DNA of 64,000 nt, taken from assembly GCA_024180945.1 (NCBI GenBank), contig JAKSGN010000006.1:248001-312000 (forward strand). The letters are read 5' to 3'. The notes beneath the pieces are model-generated. The model did no database searches, had not been told where the DNA came from, and saw only the letters and a list, made by a program, of their open reading frames with translations. The position numbers and the translations under genes are program-made. This DNA comes from Macrophomina tecta (taxonomy: Eukaryota > Ascomycota > Dothideomycetes > Botryosphaeriales > Botryosphaeriaceae). Positions 16,416-28,450 of this stretch are shown in pieces (position 1 is the first letter of the stretch; each line of letters starts with the position of its first letter).

Positions 16416-18545
16416 TCAAGGCTGCCAATTAGTCATTTTCCAACATAACTTCTCCCTGTCAGCCTCCGCCCCCCTCTCCACCAAACTGATATGTCCTAGT
16501 TGCAGCCCCGCTCTCGCATCTCCCACGAGCCCCGGGGCCCTGCGCAAGGCTTCCTCATGCAGCAGTTTCTCACTGCTACTCCCACAGCTACCGCTACCAC
16601 CACCGCCGCCGCCGCCCACCGTGCTCACCACGCCGCCCGCATCCCTCAGCTCGTCCGCCCGGTCCGCGCCGAGCACGAACATGCAGCGCGCGTCCAGCGT
16701 CTCCGCCCACCGGCGCCCGAGCCCGTACGCGGCGCCCAGCGAGGCCGACAGCAGCGCCCAGCCGGCGAGCAGCGCGGCGACGACGGGCGCCGGCACGGGG
16801 CCGTGCTTCAGCACCGTGCCGGAGCGCGCCAGCGTGACGTTGGCGTTGCGCCACGGCGTCGTGGTGTCGTACATGAGCTTCTGCGCGTAGGCGGCGTGGG
16901 CGCGCAGCATGGCTCGGCGCAGCCCGTTGGCCTGCAGGTACGACGTCTGCAGGTACGCGCTGCTGGTCGTGGCATTGTTGTTGTTGTTGATGATGATGCT
17001 GCTGTTGTTGGCGGGCCGTGAGGCGCCGTGATGATCATCGGTGGCGCCGGCGTTGGCGGCGTCGAAGCGCGCCTTGATGCAGGGGCGCACGCCGGAGAGG
17101 TAGAAGAAGTTGATGGTCAGGTTGGTCGGGTCGTAGTCCTTGAACATGCTGGTCACGCCGACGGCGAGGCGCGAGGCCTGCAGGTCGGCGAAGATGCCCG
17201 TCGTGGGCGCGGCGTCGGTGCGCCGGAAGGAGGAGAAGGTTTGGCTGCGCGCGGAGACGGAGGCGATGCCCACGGCGGAAGAGGAGCGGCAAGTCACGCC
17301 GATGCCGACGGCCGCCGTGGTCAGGGCGGGCTTGTTGCCCTCGCTGCCGGTGTAGTTGGCGAAGGGGACCGCCACGTCTTGAATTGGGTGGTCGATGGTT
17401 TTGTTGTATAGGTCGGGCGATACTAGCGGGAAGTCGCCGTGAGTGCCGGGATCAGTGCTGAAATGCTGCCACAGCTGGAGCTCGAGCAACTCGTCCGTCT
17501 CTAGGCCCGGAGATCCGTCCAGATAGGTGTTTTTGGTGGAGTGGTTGTAGCCCGTTATCAAGAGCGTCTGGGCATAGTTCGTAGCCCCTATGGGCCGAAA
17601 CCCTACCTCGATCCGGGCCGAATCGTTGAAAATGCTCTGGAGTGTAAAATCGTTGAGCTGGCGACGGTGGGACAGAATGGTGAAGTCGGATGATTTTGTA
17701 GTAATGGAGCAATTATAGCGTAACGCCAAACCGAATATGCTCCCGGAGATTGGGACGGCCGCTTGCGAGGGAAGAAAGATGGTTTCGACTCCGTCATCAA
17801 CCGGTAGATAGTTCGGCGTTTCGTGAAGATAAGGTTTTTCGTCTGATGACCTGGATATGTTTGGACCTGTGTAGATGATTCCAAGGCTTGGAAGCTTGAT
17901 GTCAGTTCCAGACTGCCAAAGGCTGCGTGCTACGTCGAACGTCTGGTCTGTCTCTCTGAAATTGAAGTCGTCATAATGCCGTCCGACAACATAAGGGTGC
18001 TCTTTGGATTCGATGTACCCTTGCGTTGGTTCCATAGTCAGACCCGAAAGAGGGATTGCAATGAATGGTAAAATGCTGGTAGCAGAAAGAAGAAACCAAG
18101 CTTTGGACGGGAATGAGGAGTTTGACCGATTGCGCCGATAACGTGAAACAGTTATCTTTGCGAGACTCAACCAACCGCTTGGTCCACTCCAAGAGTGATC
18201 CCCATGCTGCATTACCTGGGAAGCATCTGTGGGTGCCCAATGTCTGTCCATAAGAAGTGCCGCTTCGATGCCGACTGCGCCATATTTTCCAAGGTTCAAT
18301 GCGATTGTGCTGAAGATAAACCAAGAATAGAATAGCAGTGATCCTGGAGGGCCAACGTAAACCCCGCTGACAGGGTCAACAATGATGTGGCGCCAGATTG
18401 TGATGAAATACGTGACCATCAAGGATGGAATTAAAATAAAAAGACAGGTTCGACCGTAGAATGTGCGCAATTTATTTCCTTGAGGGCACAAACTCTGCTT
18501 TTGCGTGGTTTCTTCCATCTGCGGGCGACTATTGCTCTTTAGCAC
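16416..18545 (-). CDS. Fungal multi-pass membrane protein, function unknown
   Basis: 709 aa in one exon, start ATG 18545; a later in-frame ATG (residue 10) is also possible. Hydrophobic helices lie near residues 33-48, 67-85 and 145-165, then a large presumably extracellular region of ~400 residues rich in N-glycosylation sequons (NCS, NDS, NHS, NYT, NLT), with an asparagine run (NNSSIIINNNNN), and one last helix near 585-610. The cytosolic tail is glycine/serine-rich (GGGGGGGSGS). The YGAVGIEAALLM...HWAP and DHSWSGPSGWL motifs are ones I associate with a fungal membrane family lacking known function. The C-terminal third is markedly GC-rich compared with the N-terminal part. Confidence 0.8.
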   Translation of the reverse strand: MLKSNSRPQMEETTQKQSLCPQGNKLRTFYGRTCLFILIPSLMVTYFITIWRHIIVDPVSGVYVGPPGSLLFYSWFIFSTIALNLGKYGAVGIEAALLMDRHWAPTDASQVMQHGDHSWSGPSGWLSLAKITVSRYRRNRSNSSFPSKAWFLLSATSILPFIAIPLSGLTMEPTQGYIESKEHPYVVGRHYDDFNFRETDQTFDVARSLWQSGTDIKLPSLGIIYTGPNISRSSDEKPYLHETPNYLPVDDGVETIFLPSQAAVPISGSIFGLALRYNCSITTKSSDFTILSHRRQLNDFTLQSIFNDSARIEVGFRPIGATNYAQTLLITGYNHSTKNTYLDGSPGLETDELLELQLWQHFSTDPGTHGDFPLVSPDLYNKTIDHPIQDVAVPFANYTGSEGNKPALTTAAVGIGVTCRSSSAVGIASVSARSQTFSSFRRTDAAPTTGIFADLQASRLAVGVTSMFKDYDPTNLTINFFYLSGVRPCIKARFDAANAGATDDHHGASRPANNSSIIINNNNNATTSSAYLQTSYLQANGLRRAMLRAHAAYAQKLMYDTTTPWRNANVTLARSGTVLKHGPVPAPVVAALLAGWALLSASLGAAYGLGRRWAETLDARCMFVLGADRADELRDAGGVVSTVGGGGGGGSGSCGSSSEKLLHEEALRRAPGLVGDARAGLQLGHISLVERGAEADREKLCWKMTNWQP

Positions 18546-20232
18546 CTCTGATCACTCAATGCCAACTGGAACAACTAACGAAGGGCTCCTAGCTTCCAAA
18601 GAAGCTTGGTGATGCACCGCATGGGTAGAAGGCAAAGTATTTGTGGAGGATGCCTGGGTTAATTCCAGATATAGGGATTGCGGACTTGACTCTGATCAGC
18701 GTTATCATACGATAGACATTTTGGCCTTACTCTGAGTGCGTCTCCTCCCTTTGCGGGGAGTTATGATGTTCCATAAATGCTCGTGTTGAATTAAAGACCA
18801 CTTGGGGTGCTGCAAAGTGTGAAAGAAGAAAAATGCCCTTAGGGCCACTGCTTCAACTTTGATAAATATCGCAGCACTGCTGAGCTCAACTGCATCCCTG
18901 CCTTATATAATGGGCTCAAAGTTTTCAAATATGCCTGTACAAACGTGGTAAATCAGACCCCATACATGAATTTCGGCTTGGTTTACCCCTTCGTATGCCC
19001 GCAATTTTCAGCCTGGCTTCAGAGCTCAGCCTTGGCTCTGCAACGATTATTCTTCCAAGACCCAATCTTGCTGGGGAAATCTAAAACTAGACAGGTGGCG
19101 CTCTTGATAGCCTATGGTCTGTGATAGTTTTGCAAGGGTCTAAGATGTATGTCTGTTTTGGTAGACTGCAGCGCGTCAGCCTTGTGTGGCTGTTCTGGAA
19201 GGGTGCACGAAAGCGAGCAGAGGTGCATATAATCCTTGCTCCGGCTTACTCAGCCATCCTACTTGAGCCCTCTAAGCGCATTGCACCAGGCCTGATACGG
19301 CTGTGTGCCGATCACCCGCTTACATCTAAATTTATCTTTCAGCCTTGGCCCTTTCTTTTCTTTCTTTTTTTGGTACTTCGCCTTGTGCTTTATAGTGACA
19401 TTTTGATCCATATCACAGCAGCAAGCTGCTATGAAAGTTGATCCATCTATACGTCCAGCGCTCTTGGTCGTCTGCAAAGCAACGCTAACAGGCCCATGTG
19501 TAACACCCATCAGGCCGATATAATCCCGGTAAACTGACACTCTGAGATAGGCCCAAGAGATTCTGGGTTAGCAGTTGCTTCGCCCTGGCTTCTTTGTTTC
19601 GATCTTCTCCCCAGTCTTTGCCACTGCTCTATATGCAAACATACTGTCCAACTTAGAAACCCCAAGAGGGAAGGGGAGAGGAGAAAGGGAGGTAAGCGTA
19701 TACATCGTACAGAGCACCATACACCACGTATTTCTCCGAATCAAAGCATCTCCATCAGCTCGTAGAACTCCATAAAGTACGACCGAGCCATTGAGATATC
19801 ATAATAACATTGCTCGACTTCTCATACATGCAGCCATTCGCTGTATCCAGCCCCCAGCCATATTCAGCCACGACCTGCCCCAGGTTCGCCGACGCTATGC
19901 AAAACGAAAAGAAAAGAATAGAAATACACATCAGAAAGTTCGCCCTTGAGAACCTTGAGAGGCCAGTTAAGGTAATCATCCGTGCAACTAACCAGAGCCT
20001 CCCCTCCAATGCTTTGCGCAGTGCCATAAACAGCGGGAAGCTCTTTCGTAGGGTCTTCGGAGGAAGTTTGGCCGTATCGTGGAAACGGAAAGGTGAAAAG
20101 CAAGTTTAAAATACAGAAGTGGTCCTTTCAGCAGATCCAGTGCAACCAAAGCATCCCGCGGAGCTTTCAAGCAGTCGCAATCCCGTCCAGTTCATTACTG
20201 ATAAACTCAATATGTGCCCGAAATACTTCGAC
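18546..20232. other. Intergenic, no gene seen
   Basis: Between the 5' end of the membrane protein gene and the 3' end of the F-box gene. Short frames only. A minus-strand frame near 19755-20112 has some hydrophobic content but no recognisable domain. Confidence 0.45.
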
Positions 20233-23068
20233 TCAAACAGCCTCCTCAGCAAGCGGGCCAGATTCGTCAAGATCCACTGGGCGAATGACGGCAGAGAAGC
20301 GGCCGGTGCCACCCTCCCTCAATCCGTCCAAGCTAACAGCATGTTTGTGGTCTCCATCGGTCCACCCGAAGGTCGCTCCCCACATCGTCTCGAGTACATT
20401 GGCTTCGACTGCAGGGATGTGCTGGATGATGGTGCCCAGGTGCATGTCCCGGACCTTGAGCATAACCGGCTCGAGAACAGCACGCCGCGAGTTAGGGGAA
20501 AACTCCATATCATCTGCGGCGGCAGTGTTTGCATTGATGAATTCGCGGTCCATTGAGTCGAGGCCCCAACCATTAGCTTCAAGGACGCTGTATCCACAAG
20601 AGACCAGCTCAAGCTCGTTTAACGAAGCCTTGTTCCCGTAGTTTCTGGTCTCGCACCGCCAACTGCCGAAGTGCTCACCGGGTGAAATAGCATCAAGCAC
20701 ATTGGGCCAGGATCCTTCGCGCTGAGGAAAGACCAGAGTTGGACGTCCTGCAACGGGGTTCGCGATCCTTTCGAGAGGCGCAGGGGTCTGGCCTCCGACG
20801 CCAGCCGGTATGATTTGCAACGAGACGGAGTCAAGGGTGAGCTTCGTCATGCTTAGCTCTCTGTGGGCGGCAACGAGGAGCTCCACGGATCTGGGTGTCA
20901 TCCAGCAATTAGTGATAGTAAGGTGCTCTACGTGCGGGAATATGTTGACGTCGTCCATCATGGATGGCGAGGGAATGGCGGCAACATCCAAGAATGCCGC
21001 CGGAAGGAGATGTCTGTTCCTAGCCAGCAAACCTGTTGCATGCTCACCGCCACTGACATAGCCAATTGTGAGGTGTTTGATGTTAGAGCGTGGCGCGATG
21101 CTGTCCGCCAACAAGCTGCGAAAAATCGGTACCGGTTTTAGTGGAACGGCTGGATCAGAACACGCAGCCCCAAACACATCTTTTCCTACATATCTGATCT
21201 CTCCCATCACCATTATTTTCAGAGATTCGAGACATGGTAGTGCGTCCCAGAAGTCCGCTCTGTCGAGGAATTGAATGCAGCGGCCGGGTATGCATGTCAA
21301 ATTTAAGGATTTGACGCCTCTACATGTCTCTGAATCGATGACGCCGATTATGTAGGAATCTATCAGGGAATCCTGAGCCCATTGCGTCTTCAGCAGAAAT
21401 TCAAGTTGTGCTTCCGTCAGATTCCCTGGCTGAATAGGGTGTGTCGTGCAGGTGCGAGACCAATTGCTATCCTTAGCAACCGCAAGGAATCCGGAATGCG
21501 GAAGAAACTGGGTCGATTCATTCTCAGGGACCGCAGCTTCCATTAGGATCCTTCGATCAAGATGCTGGAGCTCCTTAGCGATGCCAGTGTAAGGAGCAGA
21601 CATTTCGTTCCAGTAGCCTGGACGCTCGATCCTGAACAGACGGGCAAAGGGGAGCTCCTTTAGGTTCTCTCGAGCCTCGTAGTGCGACTTGACAAAATCC
21701 CACAGTTCCTGCTGCGCCTGCCTGCTCCTAGTTGGCAGTCCATAAGAATTCGTGAATAACTGGATGCGGTCATGAATAATCTGAGAGCGAATAGACTTGT
21801 CGGGCCCGGGTAACCAGCCAAGACCATTGTCGATCGACAAGGCAAGCTCCTGCAGGCTTGTCATATCCGCGAAGGCCTCCTTTATGCCTACGATCTCTTC
21901 CATGACCGAAGCCGGCATGTCATCCGGCTGATGAACAGGTGCAGAAGGCCACTCATAAGTGCCCCAGTATGACTCCAACAGATCGTGTTGGATCAATTTC
22001 GGCAAATGTGCTAGCCGCGCTACGGATTGTTAGCTATTCGAGGTTAATCATGCACGCAGATCTGACCGACCTTCGTTCACTTCATAGCTGATACCAAACT
22101 TTTTAATGTGATGTCCATGGCTCTTGAAGATGTTGATTGCTGTGCTTTTAGCTTTGCCTTTTCCGGCATGATTTTTCATCTCAGCTCGAAGCTCCTCGCC
22201 GAACATGCCCTGGCGAAAAGGTATCACGACAATGGTGAACAAGGCCTTGGAAGCTACCATTCTCATCCTTACAGACGTCAAGCTGAGGGCCTTGAGATCA
22301 TCTCGGGATAAATAAGCCATGACTTCGTCCCACATCTCCTGCGGGAGTCTATCAAGTGCCGGCTTCTCGGTCGTAGGAACAACGGCGGGCCGAGGGATGG
22401 TAGGCGGTGTATACCGATGAAGCTGTTGCCGGTTGTACATCCAATTCCAGTCCGAAAAGCTGTAAGAGCGACTCTCAGGCACAAGTTTCTGTGGGAGAGG
22501 ATATGCGATATAGGCAGCAGTCGCGCTGTCTTCGGGGCGCTTGTCAGGCCAGATATTAGAAGCGCTCGGCGAATGTTGCACCGTGTAGGCCATGAGTGCG
22601 CAGGGGTTGATCTTGAGAACGACGTCAGGGACGTGAACCTCTTTGCGCACGCACTTTGAATTGGCTGGGCGCTGGAGAGGGTACATCTTTCGCATGCTCA
22701 AAGAAGCAGCAGCATCGTCCGCATCACTGATGTCGAGGTAGCCCAGACTGCGAAGAATGATTGGAATAGTCAGTACGTCCTGCTCACGGTCCCGGGGAAT
22801 AAGTGATGCAGAGACTTACCGAGGTGCGGATGGTGGCTGATTAGGATCATGTGGCTGGTCTTCTGATTGGGCAGCATCTGGAGGGCTGTCCGTCGCCCTG
22901 GAAAGAGCATCGCGCGGAAAACGGGTTGCCAGTTCTGCGAGTTGCTCCTGTAGGGACCCTGGGAAGGGATATAAGGGCAGCGCCTCAGTGGTGTCTGCGA
23001 GAAACATTCAGTGTTCAGCTTGCTTAGCTGGGAAACAAAATGCGGCGCTTACCGTTGCTGGATGCCAT
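20233..23068 (-). CDS. F-box protein with LRR-like C-terminal region
   Basis: Model: complement of join(20233-22019, 22071-22747, 22820-22994, 23053-23068), 884 aa. Start ATG 23068 is followed by a 16-nt first exon. Introns are 58, 72 and 51 nt; the first two have GTAAGC/GTAAGT donors and CGCAG acceptors, the third a weaker GTCGGT donor but a good CTAAC branch and TAG acceptor. An F-box at about residues 193-235 (LPQEMWDEVMAYLSRDDLKALSLT) should bind Skp1 in an SCF ubiquitin ligase. The long C-terminal part contains repeated hydrophobic LxxL-type strands (NIKHLTIGYV, HVEHLTITNC, MTKLTLDSVSL, SLNELELVSCG) typical of irregular leucine-rich substrate-binding regions. The substrate cannot be read from sequence. 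Confidence 0.85.
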
Positions 23069-23561
23069 AGCGAGGCCGTGCGCGCAGCTCTGGAGCTTGC
23101 GCGCGGACGGGGCTTGGAAGAGTGCAGAGCCGCCGCGCGAAGCACGTGAGAGCGCGGAAAAGTGGAGGGTGAGCCAGTACGTGCGAGGACTCACTGATGT
23201 TTGACAATCGAAAGCGGAAGCCGAGCGTGGTTCCGCCGAGCGGTCCGGAGAAGGGAAGTGTTTGGTGGAGGGAGGAGGGCTGCAGCTCGAGGCTGCCAAA
23301 TGCTCGAGCTGCAGCAATAACGGGAAGCCTAACCACATTCGGAATAGGGCTCATGGTTGAGCTGCCACCAAGTGATGAGCGAAGCAGGGAGGCTCTGTGC
23401 AAAGCAGGACACGACGACATTGATGATGATGCTGATGTGCCATTGCCGCCGTATTAACCACATGCTAGATGGTACCCCGTTCACAGCCCACGCCGCCCCG
23501 TGGTCTCCGATGTCCCGCGGATCTGCAGAGCCCGTCCGTATCCTGAAAATCGTCCTGCACC
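23069..23561. other. Promoter region of the F-box gene / 3' side of the DENN gene
   Basis: Both neighbours are on the minus strand. No separate gene seen. Confidence 0.4.
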
Positions 23562-25611
23562 TCAGCAAATCTTAATACCACAACACTCGATACTTCCCCC
23601 GTGCACCTGCGACCTCCTTCCGAAATACATCTGCAGCACCTCCTGCACAAACTGCTTGTCTCCTTCACTCCAAACATCGAGACCCATCCTGCTGATGTCG
23701 TCGCCATGCACCGCCACGGAGTTTTCTTCTCCTTCGTCCTCTTCCTCGTCGTGCTCCTCGTCATCCGCCGCGTCGACAATGTCGCCTAGTGTGCTGAAGA
23801 TTTCCGCAGTAAGCCGATGGAAGTACGCGATGATAGCTGTGTGCGGTGCCGCTGCCCCTTGGTACCACGTTTGCGCCATTGCGTCATCCGAGCTGCGAAG
23901 GGATCCGTGCGATACAGTCATGAAGTCCGAGAGGTCGCCCAGCAGAGCACGATCCCGGTCCGCTTCTTCGGATAGCGATGCGTCCTTTTCACCTGCTGAC
24001 GCCCACCACATGAAACCCGAATAAGCGAGCGCTGCCCAAGTTGACGGCTCAATCAGGTTATCAGCGTAGACATCGTCGTCTCCATCGTCACTCTCCGGCC
24101 GTGGAGACGAGCCCAGCAGCGCCGCGCTGTCACTGTCGGCGTCTTCGTCTTCTTCTTCCTCTCGCGGGACATCGACAGAGTGCCGCTGCGTCTTACGCAG
24201 TTCTGCGTGTAGGATGCGAAACCGTCTCAAATCACGCTGCGTTGCTTTGATTTCCTTGGCAGTTGACGTCTTTATCCTTGGCCAGCGCTTCTCTTCCTCC
24301 GATGACTCAACTTGGGCCGGGAGTTCGACAATAATGTCGTAGAGATCCGTTTTCACCGCCAAAACTTCGTCTGTCGTACAAGCTGCCCAACCAGGAGACC
24401 AGTTGCCTTCTTCCAAGACCTCTGTAGAGTGCTTTGCTGCCTCATGCTTCTTCGCTTCCTCCTGTAGTTTAGGAATATCGTGGATACCGACGGTGAACAA
24501 GCTTCGCAGTCGTTGTAACGGTTCCGAGCCCGGGGGAAGAACGTCTGTGACAGAAGAAGGTATGGTCGAAAGTATGGAAAGGTCATAAACTAGCCCGAAA
24601 AGAGACTTAGAATGCTACCCATCTGCACTCGCGTGGGAGGTGTACATACCGAATTCACAAGCCAACCGAACCGGCGGTGGCGTAACAAAGAGAATACGCT
24701 TTCTCAGCAGCGCCAATCTAAGAAGGGGAAACACCAAGGGACCGAAGGTATCTATGTACTTGATTATCGACAAGGCGGGATGGGCTACGTCCAGAGTCTC
24801 GTGTGTTGGGTGAAACGCAGTTATGTTGGACAATCCGCGGTTTCTGGCGTAAGTCTTATTCTTCCGGAGAACAGAGGGAGGAGGACGTGAAACAGTCGGA
24901 GAGGCCTCGGAGGACTCGGCCTCGGGAGAAGCGTCACTGCGCTCCGCGGAGTAGGCGGCCCAGTACTGCTCCAGGGGCTCAGTCTTCGTTGTGTCGCGAA
25001 CTAGCAGCCTAAAATGCGATCAGCGCTGTTCGCTTAAGCCAACGGGAGCAACAGTGCATTGGCATACTTGGCCAGCTCTCTCAACTTCTGGGTGTGTAGC
25101 CAGCTCCGTCCAAGTCGGCCCTGGCTCAGGGGGACCAGGATACCAACAGCGACCAAGTGCGCATTGCGCTCTGCTTCGGAGGCTGGGTCGTTGACGAAAG
25201 CGCTCAACCCTACATATTGCTCATGGACAAAGTATCTTGCGATCCGCCGTCAGCGCTCCACCACCACAGAGTTGGGCCTTTGTATGGGCGTACACGAGGT
25301 CTTCCTTTACGCTGTGTAAGCCCGAGGGCAACGACTTGAACTCCACGGCTCCATCGAGCTCAACTGCGACGCGATCAGCAGGCGGTCATCTGGAACGGGA
25401 CACGGGGTTGATCGCACGGCCGTCTAGGGAGCGCTTCCAGGTGATAGTATAGCTGCGAGGTCCAATTAGCTTCGGGGCGCGCGGGAACGGGCAGGCAGCG
25501 GCACACTCACCCAACCTTGAGGTCAAACTTGATCAAGAACAGGGCGGCGAGCGAGGGCAGGTCTTCGTGTGGCGCGTGGCCGTTTGTCGCAGTCGCGTTA
25601 GTCGCGGACAT
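23562..25611 (-). CDS. DENN-type protein (DENND11/LCHN-like, DUF4484 C-terminus)
   Basis: Model: complement of join(23562-24589, 24650-25008, 25068-25235, 25294-25358, 25404-25452, 25511-25611), 589 aa. Six exons with five introns of 45-60 nt; every phase joins. The start SLAALFLIKFDLKVGYTITW, then EFKSLPSGLHSVKEDLVYF, and after exon 5 ITAFHPTHETLDVAHPAL, YIDTFGPLVFPLLRLALLRKRILF and PPPVRLACEFVYDLS are typical of the uDENN/DENN core of this family. The C-terminal half has a long acidic stretch (DEDADSDSAALLGSS region) and ends with HTAIIAYFHRLTAEIFSTLGDIV, like the DUF4484 region. DENN proteins generally act on Rab GTPases in membrane traffic; the target is not predictable here. Confidence 0.85.
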
Positions 25612-27478
25612 GGCTGCCGGGCCTCATGGCACTCGCGACAGGCGAGGGAGAGGGAGAAGACGGGGATGGCGTTGGTTCCGTCGCGGCTCTTCGTGTCGCG
25701 TCATGCAGCGGCGTTGGATGGGACCTTGATTGTCGTTGCCGCCGCAAGCCACCCCACTGGCCCGAGCCGAGCCGCCTGTGAGATCGCAGTGCTGCCTGTC
25801 TCGCCGACCACCACCACCTCCTCCTCGCGCTCCAGCTCAAGCTGCCACACACTTATTCATCGACAATTCGCTCTTCCTCGACAGATCGTCCTATTGGCCG
25901 CACATTGCACAACGCTTCTTCCTAAACACCTGTGCGCCGCATGGGCTCTGTTCGCCCAATTACGCCGAAACGCCATGGGGATGGGAGATCGGCTTTCTTC
26001 TACAAAAGCTCTCTGCTTCGTCATGATCGAAATCTTCTTTACTAACTCACAGGTTATACGGAATACATTCTAATCGATGGTCTACGTAGTTTTGTAGTCG
26101 CCGTGGTTTCCTTTACCATGCCATTGTGACACACCCCCGCTTGCTGGCCGCGTACCTTGGACGCCTTTCAACCTCGCACATTCACAGTGTACGACTACCA
26201 GCACGAACTCTTCTCATTTACTCCACCGCACTTGGCAATGGCAGATCAGCTCATAGCTCGGAAACTTGACTAAATGTCGTGTAATTCGCCGAATTCACCA
26301 CTGACCTGCTCAGTAGCGGTCACAGACTCTACAAAGCCACAGGAGGTAGCCTCTTCAAGTATGTAGAGCTTGATTCCATGTTTCAAAGCATCAGGAAATT
26401 CAGTCATAATCTCTACCTGGAATCCAGCATCGAGCTACAGGCTTCAAGCAGCCTAGGAACACATCTCATATCCTTGACCGGAGCCTAGGACAACATGAGG
26501 CTCAGACTCAATGTGCCGCGCCCGAAGCATGTATAACTTTAAAGATTGCACAAAAGATGCCGAGAGGTGTGCGCGAAGCTACTGAGAATCCCGCTTCGAG
26601 CAGAGAGAAAGCGTGTAGGTACTCTGGGCGGTGTTTTGCCAGTCGAAAAATAAGTCTGTTTCAGAGGAGAGGATTGCCTTGCAGGCATGAGCAATGCCTC
26701 GGTTCAATTTGAATGATAATGCCGGTATGGAGAATGCTTACGCACGGCCGCACTGACCGGTTCGTACGAGACCGGCTCGCTACTTGATTCATGGGTGATA
26801 AGGTGATGGTCCAGGTGTCCATGACAGAGACTCCGGCGAATAATCAAAGGTTCCTATCTTTTCACCCATGCAAGTCTTGAAGCAAGAAGCAGAAGAACTA
26901 CTTATACAGGCTGAGTGGCATGTTTGGACGGCTGCATAAAATAGACAAGCACAACTTTGGCGCTTCGTCTTTCCTGCCCTGGCGGCCCGCATCCATGACT
27001 CGCATACTATGCCTCGCCAGTGCCATCACATCTCTTCCAAGAACCAACCAGATGCATATTGCTGACCGCCTGTATGATGGGACTTTGCTTTGACATCGCC
27101 ACGGCACCGTGACACCGGCCTGCAGAAGCTGAATCTCAATGCATCGAAGTCGGGGCCGGAGACAGAACGGACTTTACACCCTCAACTCCGTCGACTCTGG
27201 AAATAACCGACAGCCGGAAGCGCCCAAGCGGCCAGAATTCCGTTTCGTATTCTCGATGCGGGTGACGGCAGGTCGACCGGACGGGCCGAACGGGATACGC
27301 AGTTTTAGAAGGGTACCCCATCCAGTGGGACCCATCGAAGCTCCTCGGCGGACTATAAAAACGCGGGGACAGTCGTAGGCAAAGATCGCACCTCAATCGA
27401 ACCTGTTCAATTGAACCGTCAGGCCATTCAATTTCCTCCCCAAAAGTCAACAGCCTTTTACCTTTTCCGCTTCCCAAC
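25612..27478. other. Shared upstream region of the DENN and GFA-type genes
   Basis: The two genes are divergent. No coding exon found. On the right, TATAAAA at 27354-27360 lies 119 nt before the ATG at 27479 and is a likely core promoter for the GFA-type gene. Confidence 0.5.
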
Positions 27479-28061
27479 ATGACGTCCGGCGGCTGCGCTT
27501 GCGGAAACCTGAAGTACACCTTCGACGGCGAGCCCGTAGGAGTCGTGAGTTGCCGAGCCTTCGAATCTTACCCCACAGGCACCGACCTCACTGTCCTCAT
27601 CACCGCCAACACCAATGTGCCCTACCAAAACCAGCCCTTTCACCTCTCCTCTTTCCCACCCTCAACCACACACACCCACCCATCTAACGCACCCCATCCC
27701 TGTCCAGGCCCTCTGCCACTGCATCCCCTGCCGCCGGAGCTCCAACAGCACGCACTCGACCAACCTGATCGTGCCGACGCCCTCCTTCCACCCGACCAGC
27801 GGCACCGCCAAGCAATGGACGCGCACGGGCGACTCGGGCAAGACCGTGACCAACAACTTCTGCGGCGAGTGCGGCACCCTGCTGTGGGTGACGGGCGAGG
27901 CGACGACGGGCGTGACCATCGTCAAGGCGGGCACGCTGGACGACCTGTCGCTGAACGACACCAAGTACAAGCCTAAGGTCGAGATCTTCACGCGCAACAA
28001 GTATTCGTGGCTGGCGGACGTCGAGGGCGCGGCCAAGTTCGAGGGGTCGATGAGTGCTTGA
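27479..28061 (+). CDS. GFA / CENP-V domain protein (glutathione-dependent formaldehyde-activating enzyme family)
   Basis: Model: join(27479-27544, 27708-28061), 139 aa. The 163-nt intron has a GTGAGT donor and TGTCCAG acceptor and is longer than most in the window. Zinc ligands are visible: GGCACGNLKY at residues 4-13, ALCHCIPCRR across the splice junction, and NNFCGECGTLLW in the middle. Members are small Mss4-like zinc proteins; some condense formaldehyde with glutathione, but most fungal paralogues are uncharacterised, so the reaction is inferred only at family level. Confidence 0.9.
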
Positions 28062-28450
28062 GGTGCCTCGAAAAGATAAAAAGGCGGGTCCGGTGGGTTA
28101 CGGTACGGAGGGTGGAAGAAGGAAGACGGCTGGAAAAGACGGGTGTGGGGGAGACCGGATGCCTTATGTAGATAGGTTGGGAGGGAACACGACATGCAAT
28201 GAAGATAGGCTACGCGTACATATATGCCCTGCACCCCCGTACCGAGGATGAGTAATCGAAAGGACATCAAGGTAACTAACAACCGGAAGAGCCGCGCAGC
28301 AGCTACGGGTTCGGGACGAGCCGGCATGACGTGCTCTCTCATCAACTATCTATACTTCAGTCCTTTCGCATCCACCTCCCTTACATGGCAGAAATCACCT
28401 GTTCTCAATCAAAACATGTTTGCATTCCGGGTATCTCAGCTCTGCAGCCA

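Noticed and set aside
19755..20112. Minus-strand frames with some hydrophobic content downstream of the F-box gene
   Set aside because: No recognisable motif and no intron that joins them convincingly.
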